Assembly (NCBI RefSeq): GCF_000720185.1
Contig: NZ_JOIY01000027.1
Coordinates: 166,039 to 230,038 of the forward strand
DNA from: Streptomyces sp. NRRL S-340
Lineage (GTDB): Bacteria; Actinomycetota; Actinomycetes; Streptomycetales; Streptomycetaceae
Length of the DNA: 64,000 nt
Direction: 5' to 3'
This document shows positions 16,014-25,332 of this stretch, one piece after another. A program made the position numbers and the translations under genes. Positions within the stretch are counted from its first letter, which is position 1. Every line of letters begins with the position of its first letter. The notes beneath the pieces are model-generated. The model ran no database searches. It worked only from the letters and a program-made list of their open reading frames with translations, and had not been told where the DNA came from.

Positions 16014-18122
16014 TCAGCCGTCGATCTCGTACGGGTCGCCGTAGACCTTCCAGCGCAGCGGCGGGTCGAGGCGCAGGTTGCCGTCCTTCAGGAAGACGCG
16101 CTGCTCGGTGTCGACCCTGCTGGTGTCGCTGTGCGCCTCCTCGGTCTTCATGGCCGCCACCCGGGCGTCCAGGAAGGCGTTGAGGTACGCCGTCTCGTCG
16201 CCGCCCTGGGACGGCGGCTTCGCGTGCCGCAGCGCGGTCGCGCGGATGCCGCCGAAGCTGGTGGCGTCGTCACCGGGGCCGTGCATCACGATCGCGTCGT
16301 AGTACGCGAACTGCCCCAGCGCCTGGAGCCCGTCGGCCTTGGCGCGGGCGACGGCCGGGTCGAAGTAGACCCGGTCGCGTTCGTCGTCCTGCGCCTGCCG
16401 GAAGACGGAGTCCTTGGCCGCGGTGTGCCATGCGGAGACGAACGCCGAGCCGAGCCCGGAGTGCGAGTCGCTGCCGTTCACCTTGCGCAGCGCGGGCAGG
16501 TACTTGGCGAGGACGTTGTCCGGTTTCAGGTCCGTGTAGTGCTCGACGAGGTCGAGCATGTCGCCGGTGCCCGAGCAGAAGCCGACGATGCCGCCCGTGT
16601 AGCCGCGGCCGTCGCCGATGTCCTCGATGTAGGTGTACTGGGCCTTCCAGTCCAGGGAGGAGTTCTCCGCGCTGGAGACCAGCTCCATCGCGATCTCCTT
16701 CTTGGCCGGGTCGGTCAGGTCGGCGCCGGACTTCACCGGCGGCGGGGTGGAGGCGCCCGCCTTGCCGTACACCTCGAAGCCGTACAGCGAATACCCGTAC
16801 GACGTCCCGCGCTTGGTGCCGTTCACGCGCACGTACCGGCCGTGCCCGCTCACCGTGAGGTCGTCGGTGCCGCCGTCACCGGCCGACGTGGAGTACACGG
16901 TCGACCAGGAGGAGCCGTCCTGGGAGGTCTGCACCGTGTACGCCTTGGCGTAGGCGTCCTCCCAGGTGAGTCGCACCCGGTTGATGTCGGTGTCGGCGCC
17001 CAGGTCGACCTGGATCCACTGCGGGTCGGTCCCCTCCTTGCTGGCCCAGCGGGTTGCCGGGTCGCCGTCCACGGCCTTCGCGCCGGTCAGGGAACTGCTC
17101 TCGGCGGAGGAGGTCTTGACGGGCCGGTTCAGCGCGAGGTCGTCGGTGGAGCCGGGCGGTGTGGAGCCGCCGTCGTCCCAGATGCCGGTGAGCGGCCGGC
17201 GCGAGGCCGCCTCGCCCAGGGCCGGCAGCCCGTGCATGTCCTCCAGGGTGCGCAGCAGCGAGTAGAGGTCGCCGCGGTCCTTGGACTTGTACCCCTGTTT
17301 GACGTGGGCGCCGACGACCAGGGTGGGGATGTGGTTGACGTCGTCGTCGCTGTCGTCCTCGTCCCAGGTCAGCACCAGCGCGCTGTTGTGGGTCCTGGCC
17401 CACTGGACGTAGCCGTCCAGGTGCTTGCGCAGCCAGTCGTCGCCCTCGCGCACGGTGCCGTCGTGCATGTCGTTCGTCAGGTTGGGCGTCACGAACGCCA
17501 CGTCCGGCAGCTTGGAGTAGTCCGTCGGGAAGCGGCTCATGCGCAGGTTGGACGAGGCCGGGACGTTCTTGAAGTCGACCCAGCCGTTGTGCTTGCGGGC
17601 GTACCCGCTGTCGCCGTCGTCCCCGCAGTCCTTCGAGCCGTCGGCGGGCAGGTCCTCGGAGTAGCCGGTGAACGTGCGTCCGTGAGTGAGGAGCTGGTTG
17701 CCGAGGTTGTCGGAGGAGTAGTCGTGCGGGCAGTCGTCGTCCTTGATCCCGTGCGTGGAACCGGAGAACAGCGCCACGTAGTTGCCCTGGCTGGGGTGGA
17801 CGACACCGTGGAAGTCGGAGAAGGAAGCGCCCTGCTTGGCGAGGGAGTTGATGTACGGCGCCTGGGAGCTGCCGATCACGTCCTCGTAGAACTTGTTCTC
17901 CTCCATGACCACCACGACGTGGTCGAATTTCGGGACACCGCTCGCGGTGAAGGTCGCGGGCACGGCGGCGGACGGTTCCGCCTGGGCGGTGGTGGGGGCG
18001 GTGCCGGCCGCGGCGGTCAGGCCGAGCAGGGCGAGCGCGATGCTCGTGCCGGCGGCGACGGCGGTCCGCCGGGTGCGGCGGCCGGGGCGCGCAGGAGGCC
18101 TCGGAGGCGGGGTAGGCGTCAT
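16014..18122 (-). CDS. Secreted phosphoesterase - discoidin - GH46 chitosanase fusion
   Basis: 702 residues in one uninterrupted frame; ATG preceded by AAGGAG. Residues 1-48 are a signal peptide (Arg-rich start, cut near 'TAQA'). Residues 66-318 form a phosphoesterase domain of the acid phosphatase/phospholipase C family ('DHVVVVMEENKFYEDVIG', 'LVLTWDEDDSDDDVNHIPTL'). Residues 328-453 form an F5/8 type C (discoidin, CBM32-like) domain ('ALNRPVKTSS', 'AVDGDPATRWAS', 'WIQVDLGADTDINRVRL'). After a Pro linker, residues 468-702 are a complete GH46 chitosanase very close to the Streptomyces N174 enzyme, with the catalytic Glu486 ('SSAENSS') and Asp504 ('DIGDGRG') at the correct 18-residue spacing. 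It should bind a polymer, cut chitosan and release phosphate outside the cell. Confidence 0.93.
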   Translation of the reverse strand: MTPTPPPRPPARPGRRTRRTAVAAGTSIALALLGLTAAAGTAPTTAQAEPSAAVPATFTASGVPKFDHVVVVMEENKFYEDVIGSSQAPYINSLAKQGASFSDFHGVVHPSQGNYVALFSGSTHGIKDDDCPHDYSSDNLGNQLLTHGRTFTGYSEDLPADGSKDCGDDGDSGYARKHNGWVDFKNVPASSNLRMSRFPTDYSKLPDVAFVTPNLTNDMHDGTVREGDDWLRKHLDGYVQWARTHNSALVLTWDEDDSDDDVNHIPTLVVGAHVKQGYKSKDRGDLYSLLRTLEDMHGLPALGEAASRRPLTGIWDDGGSTPPGSTDDLALNRPVKTSSAESSSLTGAKAVDGDPATRWASKEGTDPQWIQVDLGADTDINRVRLTWEDAYAKAYTVQTSQDGSSWSTVYSTSAGDGGTDDLTVSGHGRYVRVNGTKRGTSYGYSLYGFEVYGKAGASTPPPVKSGADLTDPAKKEIAMELVSSAENSSLDWKAQYTYIEDIGDGRGYTGGIVGFCSGTGDMLDLVEHYTDLKPDNVLAKYLPALRKVNGSDSHSGLGSAFVSAWHTAAKDSVFRQAQDDERDRVYFDPAVARAKADGLQALGQFAYYDAIVMHGPGDDATSFGGIRATALRHAKPPSQGGDETAYLNAFLDARVAAMKTEEAHSDTSRVDTEQRVFLKDGNLRLDPPLRWKVYGDPYEIDG

Positions 18123-18428
18123 GCTGATCTCCTTGAGGAAGGGCGCGAGGTGCCCTCGAACACAGAGGTGAGCAGCGCCTGGGCGACTTGCGGCAGGCCC
18201 GTCCGGCGCGGCGCGGTGTGGGGCGCGTCGCGGGACGTGCGTGTGCGGCAACAGGCGGGAAGCGGCATGGGACCGCGGACGGCCGGGGCACCCGGGTCCG
18301 TCGGTGACGGACGGGTGAGCGCGTCGGGTTGGGAACGTCCGCGCCAGGCCGCCGACGGAATACGTACGCCCCGCCGCGCACGCCTGTCAACGGTCCCGCC
18401 CGATCCGGTCGGCATCCCGTCGCTTCCC

Positions 18429-18458
18429 TTGACGGAACATGGTCAGCTTCAGTATTCC
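18429..18458 (+). promoter_or_regulatory. Candidate promoter TTGACG-N18-TATTCC
   Basis: TTGACG at 18429-18434 and TATTCC at 18453-18458 with an 18-bp spacer, directly before the palindrome at 18466-18482. It would fire rightward, toward the hairpin at 18537, with no gene in between. Confidence 0.4.
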
Positions 18459-18465
18459 TTTTCTG

Positions 18466-18482
18466 TTAGGAAAGTTTCCTGA
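18466..18482. promoter_or_regulatory. CsnR-like palindromic operator
   Basis: TTAGGAAAGTTTCCTGA contains the perfect inverted repeat AGGAAA-G-TTTCCT. Chitosanase genes of Streptomyces are known to be repressed by the ROK-family protein CsnR at an AGGAAA/TTTCCT palindrome, which this closely resembles from memory. It lies about 345 bp upstream of the chitosanase-fusion start codon. Confidence 0.55.
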
Positions 18483-18536
18483 CACCCGGTTCCGACCGGG
18501 CCCGACGTGTTTCCCGCCGTGTGGGGCGGGACCGGA

Positions 18537-18580
18537 AGGGGCGGGCCGGGCGCGTGGCGACCGTCGCCCGGCCCGCCCCT
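18537..18580. terminator. Strong hairpin (16-bp perfect stem)
   Basis: AGGGGCGGGCCGGGCG (18537-18552) and its exact complement (18565-18580) enclose a 12-nt loop. No coding gene ends beside it, so it may end a short non-coding transcript from the promoter at 18429. Confidence 0.6.
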
Positions 18581-18991
18581 GTGCGGCACGCCTCCCGACC
18601 CTCCTGACGTCAGCCTCCGCCCCATCGACCCTCGACCCTCGACCTCCGCTCCGACCCGCCTCCCGGCGGCCTCGCGCCGGACCTGCGTCCCGCCTCCAGG
18701 CCGCCCTTCCGTCCGGCCTGCGGGCCGCTGCCTGGCCTCCCGCCCGCCCCGCGGCATGCCCCGGCGCCGGCCTCCTGCCGCTCGACCGCTTCCGGCGACC
18801 CCCTGGGCCGGCCGGCCTCCCGCCCCCTCCGAAGCTTCCGGCGACCCCCGACCCGCCTCTCGGCTCCTCTTCCTGGTTCCTGGCCCGCCTCCCGGCTCCT
18901 CTCCCGGAGCCGCTCCCTCGACGACCCGCCGCGCACCGCGTCCGGCGGGCGCTCAGGCATGCCCTCCGGCGGCCTTCCCCGTCCGGCTCCC

Positions 18992-19020
18992 TTGACGGCC
19001 CCCCGGCACCCCCTTACATT
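18992..19020 (+). promoter_or_regulatory. gcl promoter TTGACG-N17-TACATT
   Basis: -35 TTGACG at 18992-18997 and -10 TACATT at 19015-19020 with the ideal 17-bp spacer. The tandem operator begins 3 bp after the -10, over the likely transcription start. Confidence 0.8.
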
Positions 19021-19022
19021 GC

Positions 19023-19058
19023 TTCCAGATCGTAGAAACTACTTTCCGCTATACGGAA
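19023..19058. promoter_or_regulatory. Tandem AllR-type operator, gcl
   Basis: Two 15-bp elements, TTCCAGATCGTAGAA (19023-19037) and TTCCGCTATACGGAA (19044-19058), separated by 6 bp, so 21 bp centre to centre. The second is a near-perfect palindrome. The same two-element arrangement recurs before catalase, hyi, aceB and allR/allB. Confidence 0.8.
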
Positions 19059-19143
19059 GTACGGAAGAAGCTCACCGCGGGGCGCGACGGAGTGCGAATC
19101 CGGCAGCCGAGACAGCAGAAGACAGCCGAAGCAGGAGTACTCG

Positions 19144-20928
<1,785 letters not shown>

Positions 20929-20941
20929 CGGTCGCCGTGCA

Positions 20942-20973
20942 GGGGCGGCCCGCCCGGGAGGGAGGGCCGCCCC
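20942..20973 (+). terminator. gcl terminator hairpin
   Basis: GGGGCGGCCC (20942-20951) and GGGCCGCCCC (20964-20973) form a perfect 10-bp stem with a 12-nt loop, 14 bp after the gcl stop. Confidence 0.8.
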
Positions 20974-21062
20974 TTCGCCGTGCCCGCCTTCGCCGTGCCC
21001 GCCTTCGCCGTGGCCGCCTTCGCCGTGGCCGCCTTCGCCGTGCCCGCCTTCGCCGTGCCCGC
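20973..21062. repeat. 15-bp tandem repeat, six copies
   Basis: The unit CTTCGCCGTGCCCGC (with G/C variation at one site) occurs six times in a row directly after the gcl terminator. 15 is a multiple of three, so frames stay open and read as FAVPA-type repeats, but no gene start supports translation. Confidence 0.88.
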
Positions 21063-21076
21063 GCGCCCGCGCGTCC

Positions 21077-21670
21077 TCACCCGGTGCCGCAGCCGAAGCC
21101 GCCCGCGCCGCCGTCCCAGGAGGATCCGCGCTCCCGCCGGGCGGGCCGGCCGCGACGGCCGGTGAGACCGCCCTCGTGCGCGAAGCGGGGCATGAGCCGG
21201 GTCAGCGCCCGGTCGCCGTACAGGGCCACCGCGAGCAGCCGGTCCCCGGGCGTGAGCCCTCCGGGGCCTTCCGGCAGCGGGTGCCGCTGCCGCAGGGATC
21301 TCAGGGCGCGCCGCCCGGCCCGGGTCCGGCCGGGCAGGCGGATCCGGGTCAGCCCGGCCAGCGTGAGCTCGTACCGCAGGTCGATCAGAGCGAGGGCGAC
21401 GCCCTCGCGCACCATCAGGTCCCGCAGATCCGCCGGAGTGCGGAGCGCCTCGTGCACGGCCGCCGACAGGGGAGGGACGGCATCGGCGCCGCGGTCCGCT
21501 CCCGTACCGCCGACCGGTCCCGTCGCGCGCAGCAGCGCGCCGCCCCAGGCCGGTCCGACCGCGCCGCGCAGGCGCAGGGCGAGGACGGCGACCGTGACGG
21601 CGGCCCGGGGCCCGCCCCGAAGACAGGCGACCTCGTGCGGCTCCGGCCGGTGCGCTCCCGTGCTGTCCAT
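21077..21670 (-). CDS. TIGR04222-like actinobacterial protein
   Basis: 197 residues; the ATG at 21670 has AGGGGG upstream. It has the features of the actinobacterial TIGR04222 family: an early 'EVACLRGGPRAAVTVAVLAL' segment, a middle region of helices, and a C terminus running into Gly/Ser/Cys ('DGGAGGFGCGTG'). Family function is unknown. Its 3' end adjoins the 15-bp repeat. It lies alone between gcl and a small hypothetical gene and shows no operator motif. Confidence 0.6.
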   Translation of the reverse strand: MDSTGAHRPEPHEVACLRGGPRAAVTVAVLALRLRGAVGPAWGGALLRATGPVGGTGADRGADAVPPLSAAVHEALRTPADLRDLMVREGVALALIDLRYELTLAGLTRIRLPGRTRAGRRALRSLRQRHPLPEGPGGLTPGDRLLAVALYGDRALTRLMPRFAHEGGLTGRRGRPARRERGSSWDGGAGGFGCGTG

Positions 21671-21885
21671 CGATGCCCCCTGTCCCGCGCGGGGCCGCCG
21701 CCCCCGTGCCGGCGGGCCCCGTGTCAGGCACTGTGCCCGCTCGCGGGGGTGCCCCATGCCGGCGGGGGCCGGGTTCAGAGCTCGATCTGAGCATGCCGTA
21801 GCGGCCCTGCGCCTCGTGCCGTACGCGGGCGCGGGCCGATCACGCGGGCGGGAGCCTCACGCGGGCGCCCCGGGGCCGCGGGTGC

Positions 21886-22122
21886 TCAGGTCTCCCCGTG
21901 TTCCGACATGCCGGGCCAGTCGTCCGGGCCGCCGCCCTGCCACTCGATCAGGTCGCTCTCCTCGACCTCGATGCGGTCCAGGTCGGCCAGCCGGAGGATC
22001 TCGACGACGTCGTCCAGGTGGGAGGCGAGCCCGAGGGTCACGTCGTCCTCGGTGACCCGCCGGGAACCGTCCAGCGCGGGGGAGTGCACGACGATGTGCG
22101 GGTGCCGGGTGCTGTGCTCCAT
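21886..22122 (-). CDS. Small acidic hypothetical protein
   Basis: 78 residues, rich in Asp and Glu ('LDRIEVEESDLIEWQGGGPD'), no signal peptide or membrane segment. AGGAG lies about 11 nt before the ATG. Codon use is normal for the genome, which supports a real gene, but I recognise no family. Confidence 0.55.
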   Translation of the reverse strand: MEHSTRHPHIVVHSPALDGSRRVTEDDVTLGLASHLDDVVEILRLADLDRIEVEESDLIEWQGGGPDDWPGMSEHGET

Positions 22123-22308
22123 GCCCCCAGACTCCTGCGGGCGGGCCCGCACCGCACCCCGGGACCACGCTGCCTGCGCGCGCCGGACGTCCGGAACCCG
22201 GCGCAGGCGGCGGTCGCCGGGCGGGCGGAGGGCCGCGGAGGCGGACGGCACCGGACGCGCGGGGCCCGCGGGGGCGGCCCGTTCCGTGCCCCTCCCGCAA
22301 CGCGTGGA

Positions 22309-22356
22309 GCCGGCCGGCGCCGGATGCGGGACCGTCCGCATCCGGCGCCGGCCGGC
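22309..22356. terminator. Perfect 21-bp stem hairpin
   Basis: Bases 22309-22329 (GCCGGCCGGCGCCGGATGCGG is 21 nt; key core GGCGCCGGATGCGG) and 22336-22356 are exact complements around a 6-nt loop. No T-tract follows, as is usual in Streptomyces. It could block readthrough from catalase toward the small gene. Confidence 0.7.
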
Positions 22357-22557
22357 CGGTGAGGGTGTTGGTGGTGGATCCCGTCCGACGGCGCGAGACT
22401 GGGCGCGACAGGACATTCGCGCCGCCGGACGGAGTTCGGGGGCCTCGCCGTCGGCGAGGCGTGTTCTTGGCTGGGACCGCGGTGGGTGCGACGGTCCGGA
22501 AGGTCTTCCCTCTGGTCGAGAAGACGGGTCCCGGGACCTTCACCACCGCACTGGCTC

Positions 22558-22603
22558 GCACTCCCCCGGGTTCCGGGCTTCGCCCGGACACGGGGGACCC
22601 CCA
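22558..22603 (+). repeat. Dispersed palindromic element, intergenic copy
   Basis: Outer arms CTCCCCCG and CGGGGGAC with an inner CCGGGC-TTC-GCCCGG stem. Same layout as the copy inside the LAL gene at 8309-8351. Confidence 0.6.
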
Positions 22604-22728
22604 CCGCGGTCCTCGCCCTGACCGCACGGCCGTCGGCCGACCACCCCTCATCCGGGTCGTCCGACGCCCGCGCGGGGCGTACGCGTCCGGGTCCCGACCT
22701 CCCCGTCAGGAACCGGACGCGGCTCGTG

Positions 22729-24192
22729 TCAGTCCTCGCGCAGGGCGCGGACCGCCGCTTCCACCCGCTTGCCGTAGTCCGGGTCGGCGGCGTGGAAGTG
22801 GGCCAGGTTCTTCTCGACCACGTCGTTGCGGGAGACCTGCGAGAGGCCGCCGGCGATGGTCGCGACCAGACGCTCCTTCTCCTCCTCCGACATGACGCGG
22901 TACAGCTCGCCCGCCTGGAAGAAGTCGTCGTCCTTGGTGTGCAGCGGCGCCTCGTGGGTGCCGGTGTGGCCGGAGACCGGCAGCGGGGCCGACAGCGGGC
23001 GGCCGGTCTCGACCGGGCCGTCGTAGGAGTTCGGCTCGTAGTTCTTGGCGTCACGGCCCTGGGCGTTGGACGCCATGAAGCCGTCACGGCCGTAGTTGTT
23101 CGCGCCGCCCGGCACCGCCTTCGGGGCGTTCACCGCGAGCTGGGTGTGGTTGACGCCCAGGCGGTAGCGGTGGGCGTCCGCGTAGGCGAACATGCGGCCC
23201 TGGAGCATCTTGTCCGGCGACGGACCGATGCCCGGCACGAAGTTGTTCGGGGAGAACGCGGCCTGCTCGACCTCGGCGAACACGTTGTCCGGGTTGCGGT
23301 CCAGCACCATGCGGCCCACGCGCTGGAGCGGGTAGTCCCGGTGCGGCCACACCTTGGTCACGTCGAACGGGTTGAAGCGGTAGTTGTCCGCCTCGGCCGC
23401 CGGCATGATCTGCACGTACAGCGTCCAGGAGGGGTGCACCCCGCGCTCGATCGCCTGGAGCAGGTCGGTCTGGTGCGAGTCCGCGTCGCTGCCCGCCAGC
23501 TCGGCGGCCTCTTCGTTGGTCAGGCAGCGGATGCCCTGGTCCGTCTTGAAGTGGTACTTGACGAAGAAGCCCTCGCCCTTGGCGTTCGTCCACTGGTAGG
23601 TGTGCGAGCCGAAGCCGTCCATGTGGCGGTAGGACGCCGGGATGCCGCGGTCACCCATCACCCAGGTCACCTGGTGCGTGGCCTCGGGGGAGTTGGCCCA
23701 GAAGTCCCAGACGTTGTCCTGCTCGGTCCTGCCGGTGAACGGGTCGCGCTTCTGCGAGTGGATGAAGTCGGGGAACTTGATCGGGTCCTTGATGAAGAAC
23801 ACCGGGGTGTTGTTGCCGACGAGGTCGTAGTTGCCCTCCTCGGTGTAGAACTTCACCGCGAAACCGCGCGGGTCGCGCACCGCGTCCGCGGCGCCGAGGT
23901 TGCCGGCCACGGTGGAGAAGCGCACGAACACCTCGGTGCGCTTGCCGACCGTGTTCAGGAAGTCGGCGTGGGTGAAGCCGGTGACGTCGTCGGTCACCTC
24001 GAAGTGGCCGTAGGCGCCCGAACCGCGGGCGTGCACCACGCGCTCCGGGATGCGCTCGCGGTTGAAGCGCGCCAGCTTCTCCAGGAGGTGCTGGTCCTGG
24101 AGGAGGAGCGGGCCGCCGACGCCGGCGGAGGCGGAGTTCTGGTTGTCGGCGACCGGGGCGCCGGACTCTGTCGTGAGCACGCGCTGCGACAT
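22729..24192 (-). CDS. Monofunctional haem catalase
   Basis: 487 residues, a small-subunit clade catalase; ATG preceded by GGAAGG. It splits H2O2 into water and oxygen in the cytoplasm. Visible features: the catalytic histidine in '[17 protein letters not shown]', the distal asparagine region '[20 protein letters not shown]', and the proximal tyrosine haem ligand in '[15 protein letters not shown]'. It sits between gcl and the tartronate semialdehyde reductase genes and shares the tandem operator with the allantoin pathway, and a second motif with the urate operon. The likely job is removing peroxide made by uricase. Confidence 0.95.
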   Translation of the reverse strand: MSQRVLTTESGAPVADNQNSASAGVGGPLLLQDQHLLEKLARFNRERIPERVVHARGSGAYGHFEVTDDVTGFTHADFLNTVGKRTEVFVRFSTVAGNLGAADAVRDPRGFAVKFYTEEGNYDLVGNNTPVFFIKDPIKFPDFIHSQKRDPFTGRTEQDNVWDFWANSPEATHQVTWVMGDRGIPASYRHMDGFGSHTYQWTNAKGEGFFVKYHFKTDQGIRCLTNEEAAELAGSDADSHQTDLLQAIERGVHPSWTLYVQIMPAAEADNYRFNPFDVTKVWPHRDYPLQRVGRMVLDRNPDNVFAEVEQAAFSPNNFVPGIGPSPDKMLQGRMFAYADAHRYRLGVNHTQLAVNAPKAVPGGANNYGRDGFMASNAQGRDAKNYEPNSYDGPVETGRPLSAPLPVSGHTGTHEAPLHTKDDDFFQAGELYRVMSEEEKERLVATIAGGLSQVSRNDVVEKNLAHFHAADPDYGKRVEAAVRALRED

Positions 24193-24228
24193 CGTGGACC
24201 TTCCGTGCGGGGGGCAGCGGAAACTTGT

Positions 24229-24243
24229 TTCCGCTTTGTGGAG
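24229..24243. promoter_or_regulatory. AllR-type operator, catalase
   Basis: TTCCGCTTTGTGGAG is the well-conserved element. Its partner position 21 bp away (24208-24222) keeps only the GGAA half. The shared block GCGGAAACTTGTTTCCGC (24217-24234) is a perfect 18-bp palindrome bridging both. Confidence 0.7.
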
Positions 24244-24270
24244 CCTAGGTTTGGGCGATCGGGACGTCAA
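24242..24270 (-). promoter_or_regulatory. Catalase promoter TTGACG-N17-TAGGCT
   Basis: On the minus strand, TTGACG (24270-24265) and TAGGCT (24247-24242) with a 17-bp spacer. The operator overlaps the -10 and the second motif overlaps the -35. Confidence 0.8.
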
Positions 24271-24282
24271 CAGTTTGTTGAA
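24267..24282. promoter_or_regulatory. TTCAAC-N5-GTTGA motif, catalase
   Basis: On the minus strand this reads TTCAACAAACTGTTGACGT, identical over 19 bases to the urate-operon site at 27007, and includes the -35 box. Confidence 0.7.
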
Positions 24283-24319
24283 TTCCTGATCGGGGCTGCT
24301 GCCGGGACGCGGACCGGGT

Positions 24320-24367
24320 GGACGCCGCCGCCTGGGCGCGACAGGACAGGTGTCGGCGGCGGCGTCC
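24320..24367 (-). terminator. Terminator after the hyi-TSR operon
   Basis: A perfect 13-bp stem (24320-24332 and 24355-24367, GGACGCCGCCGCC type) with a 22-nt loop, 32 bp beyond the reductase stop. Confidence 0.7.
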
Positions 24368-24398
24368 CCCGGAGCTGTGGGACCGGCCGGTCAGGCGG

Positions 24399-25289
24399 TC
24401 AGACCTGGGCGCCGGACAGGCGCTCCACGGCCCGCAGCAGGGCCGAGTGGTCCAGGCCGCCGTCACCCTGGGCGCGCAGCGAGGCGACCAGCTGGGCCAC
24501 CACGGCGCCGACCGGCAGGGCCGCGCCGACGTTGCGGGCGGCGTCGGTGACGATGCCCATGTCCTTGTGGTGCAGGTCGATGCGGAAGCCCGGCTTGAAG
24601 TCCCGGTTCAGGAAGTTGTCCTTCTTGCGGGTCAGCACGGTGGAGCCGGCCAGGCCGCCGTTGAGGACGTCCAGGGCGGCCTGGAGGTTCACACCGGACT
24701 TCTCCAGGAAGACGACCGCCTCGGCGCACGCCTGGATGTTCACGGCGACGATGAGCTGGTTGGCGGCCTTCACGGTCTGGCCCGAGCCGTGCGGACCGCA
24801 CAGCACGATGGTCTTGCCGAGCGCGTCGAAGATCGGCTTGGCCTGGTCGAAGTCGGCCTGCTCGCCGCCGACCATGATCGACAGTACGGCCTCGACGGCG
24901 CCGGCCTCGCCGCCGGAGACCGGGGCGTCCAGGACGCGGATGCCCTTGTCCTTCGCGGCCTTCGCCAGGTCGACCGAGGTCTGCGGGGTGATCGAGGACA
25001 TGTCGATCAGCAGCGCGCCCGGCTTCGCGTTCTCCAGGATGCCGTCCGGGCCGTAGGCGATGGCCTCGACCTGGGGGGAGGCGGGCACCATCGTGATGAC
25101 GACGTCGGCGTCCTCGACGGCCTCGGCGATCGAGCCGGCCGCGGTGCCGCCGGCCGCGGCGAGGCGCTCCAGCTTCTCCTGCTCCAGGGTGAAGCCGGTG
25201 ACCTGGTAGCCCGCCTTGATCAGGTTCTCGGACATGGGGGAACCCATGATGCCGAGGCCGACCCACGCGATCTTGGGGAGGTTGCTCAT
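24399..25289 (-). CDS. glxR: 2-hydroxy-3-oxopropionate (tartronate semialdehyde) reductase
   Basis: 296 residues. It reduces tartronate semialdehyde to D-glycerate with NAD(P)H, the step after Gcl. The N terminus has the dinucleotide motif 'GLGIMGSPMSENL' and the beta-hydroxyacid dehydrogenase family motifs 'DAPVSGGEAGA' and 'GSGQTVKAANQ', whose lysine is catalytic. The C-terminal helical domain ends 'DHSALLRAVERLSG'. It follows hyi by 43 bp in one operon under the hyi promoter. Confidence 0.93.
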   Translation of the reverse strand: MSNLPKIAWVGLGIMGSPMSENLIKAGYQVTGFTLEQEKLERLAAAGGTAAGSIAEAVEDADVVITMVPASPQVEAIAYGPDGILENAKPGALLIDMSSITPQTSVDLAKAAKDKGIRVLDAPVSGGEAGAVEAVLSIMVGGEQADFDQAKPIFDALGKTIVLCGPHGSGQTVKAANQLIVAVNIQACAEAVVFLEKSGVNLQAALDVLNGGLAGSTVLTRKKDNFLNRDFKPGFRIDLHHKDMGIVTDAARNVGAALPVGAVVAQLVASLRAQGDGGLDHSALLRAVERLSGAQV

Positions 25290-25332
25290 GACAGGGATGC
25301 CTCTCTGAAAAACTCTTCGGTACGGGTGAGGG

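Larger units (their letters stand above)
18123..19143. other. Long intergenic region with operator, orphan hairpin and gcl promoter
   Basis: 1,021 bp. I find no convincing gene; the long frames are low-complexity Pro/Arg translations. From left to right it holds the chitosanase-fusion leader, a promoter-like TTGACG-N18-TATTCC with a palindrome (18429-18483), a strong hairpin (18537-18580), a Pro/Leu-codon-rich 'CCTCCCGG' tract (18640-18960) and the gcl promoter with its tandem operator. Confidence 0.6.
22123..22728. other. Intergenic region after catalase
   Basis: 606 bp without a supportable gene. It holds a very strong hairpin (22309-22356) and a dispersed palindrome (22558-22603). Short frames at 22360-22560 give the peptide 'TVRKVFPLVEKTGPGTFTTA', which I cannot assign to any family. 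Confidence 0.5.

Noticed and set aside
18439..19035. Frames across the region before gcl
   Set aside because: Low-complexity Pro/Arg translation with poor codon bias; a strong hairpin and promoter elements sit inside them.
22359..22895. Possible transposase remnant ('TVRKVFPLVEKTGPGTFTTA')
   Set aside because: No recognisable transposase motif, inverted terminal repeats or target duplication. It is too short to support an insertion sequence.
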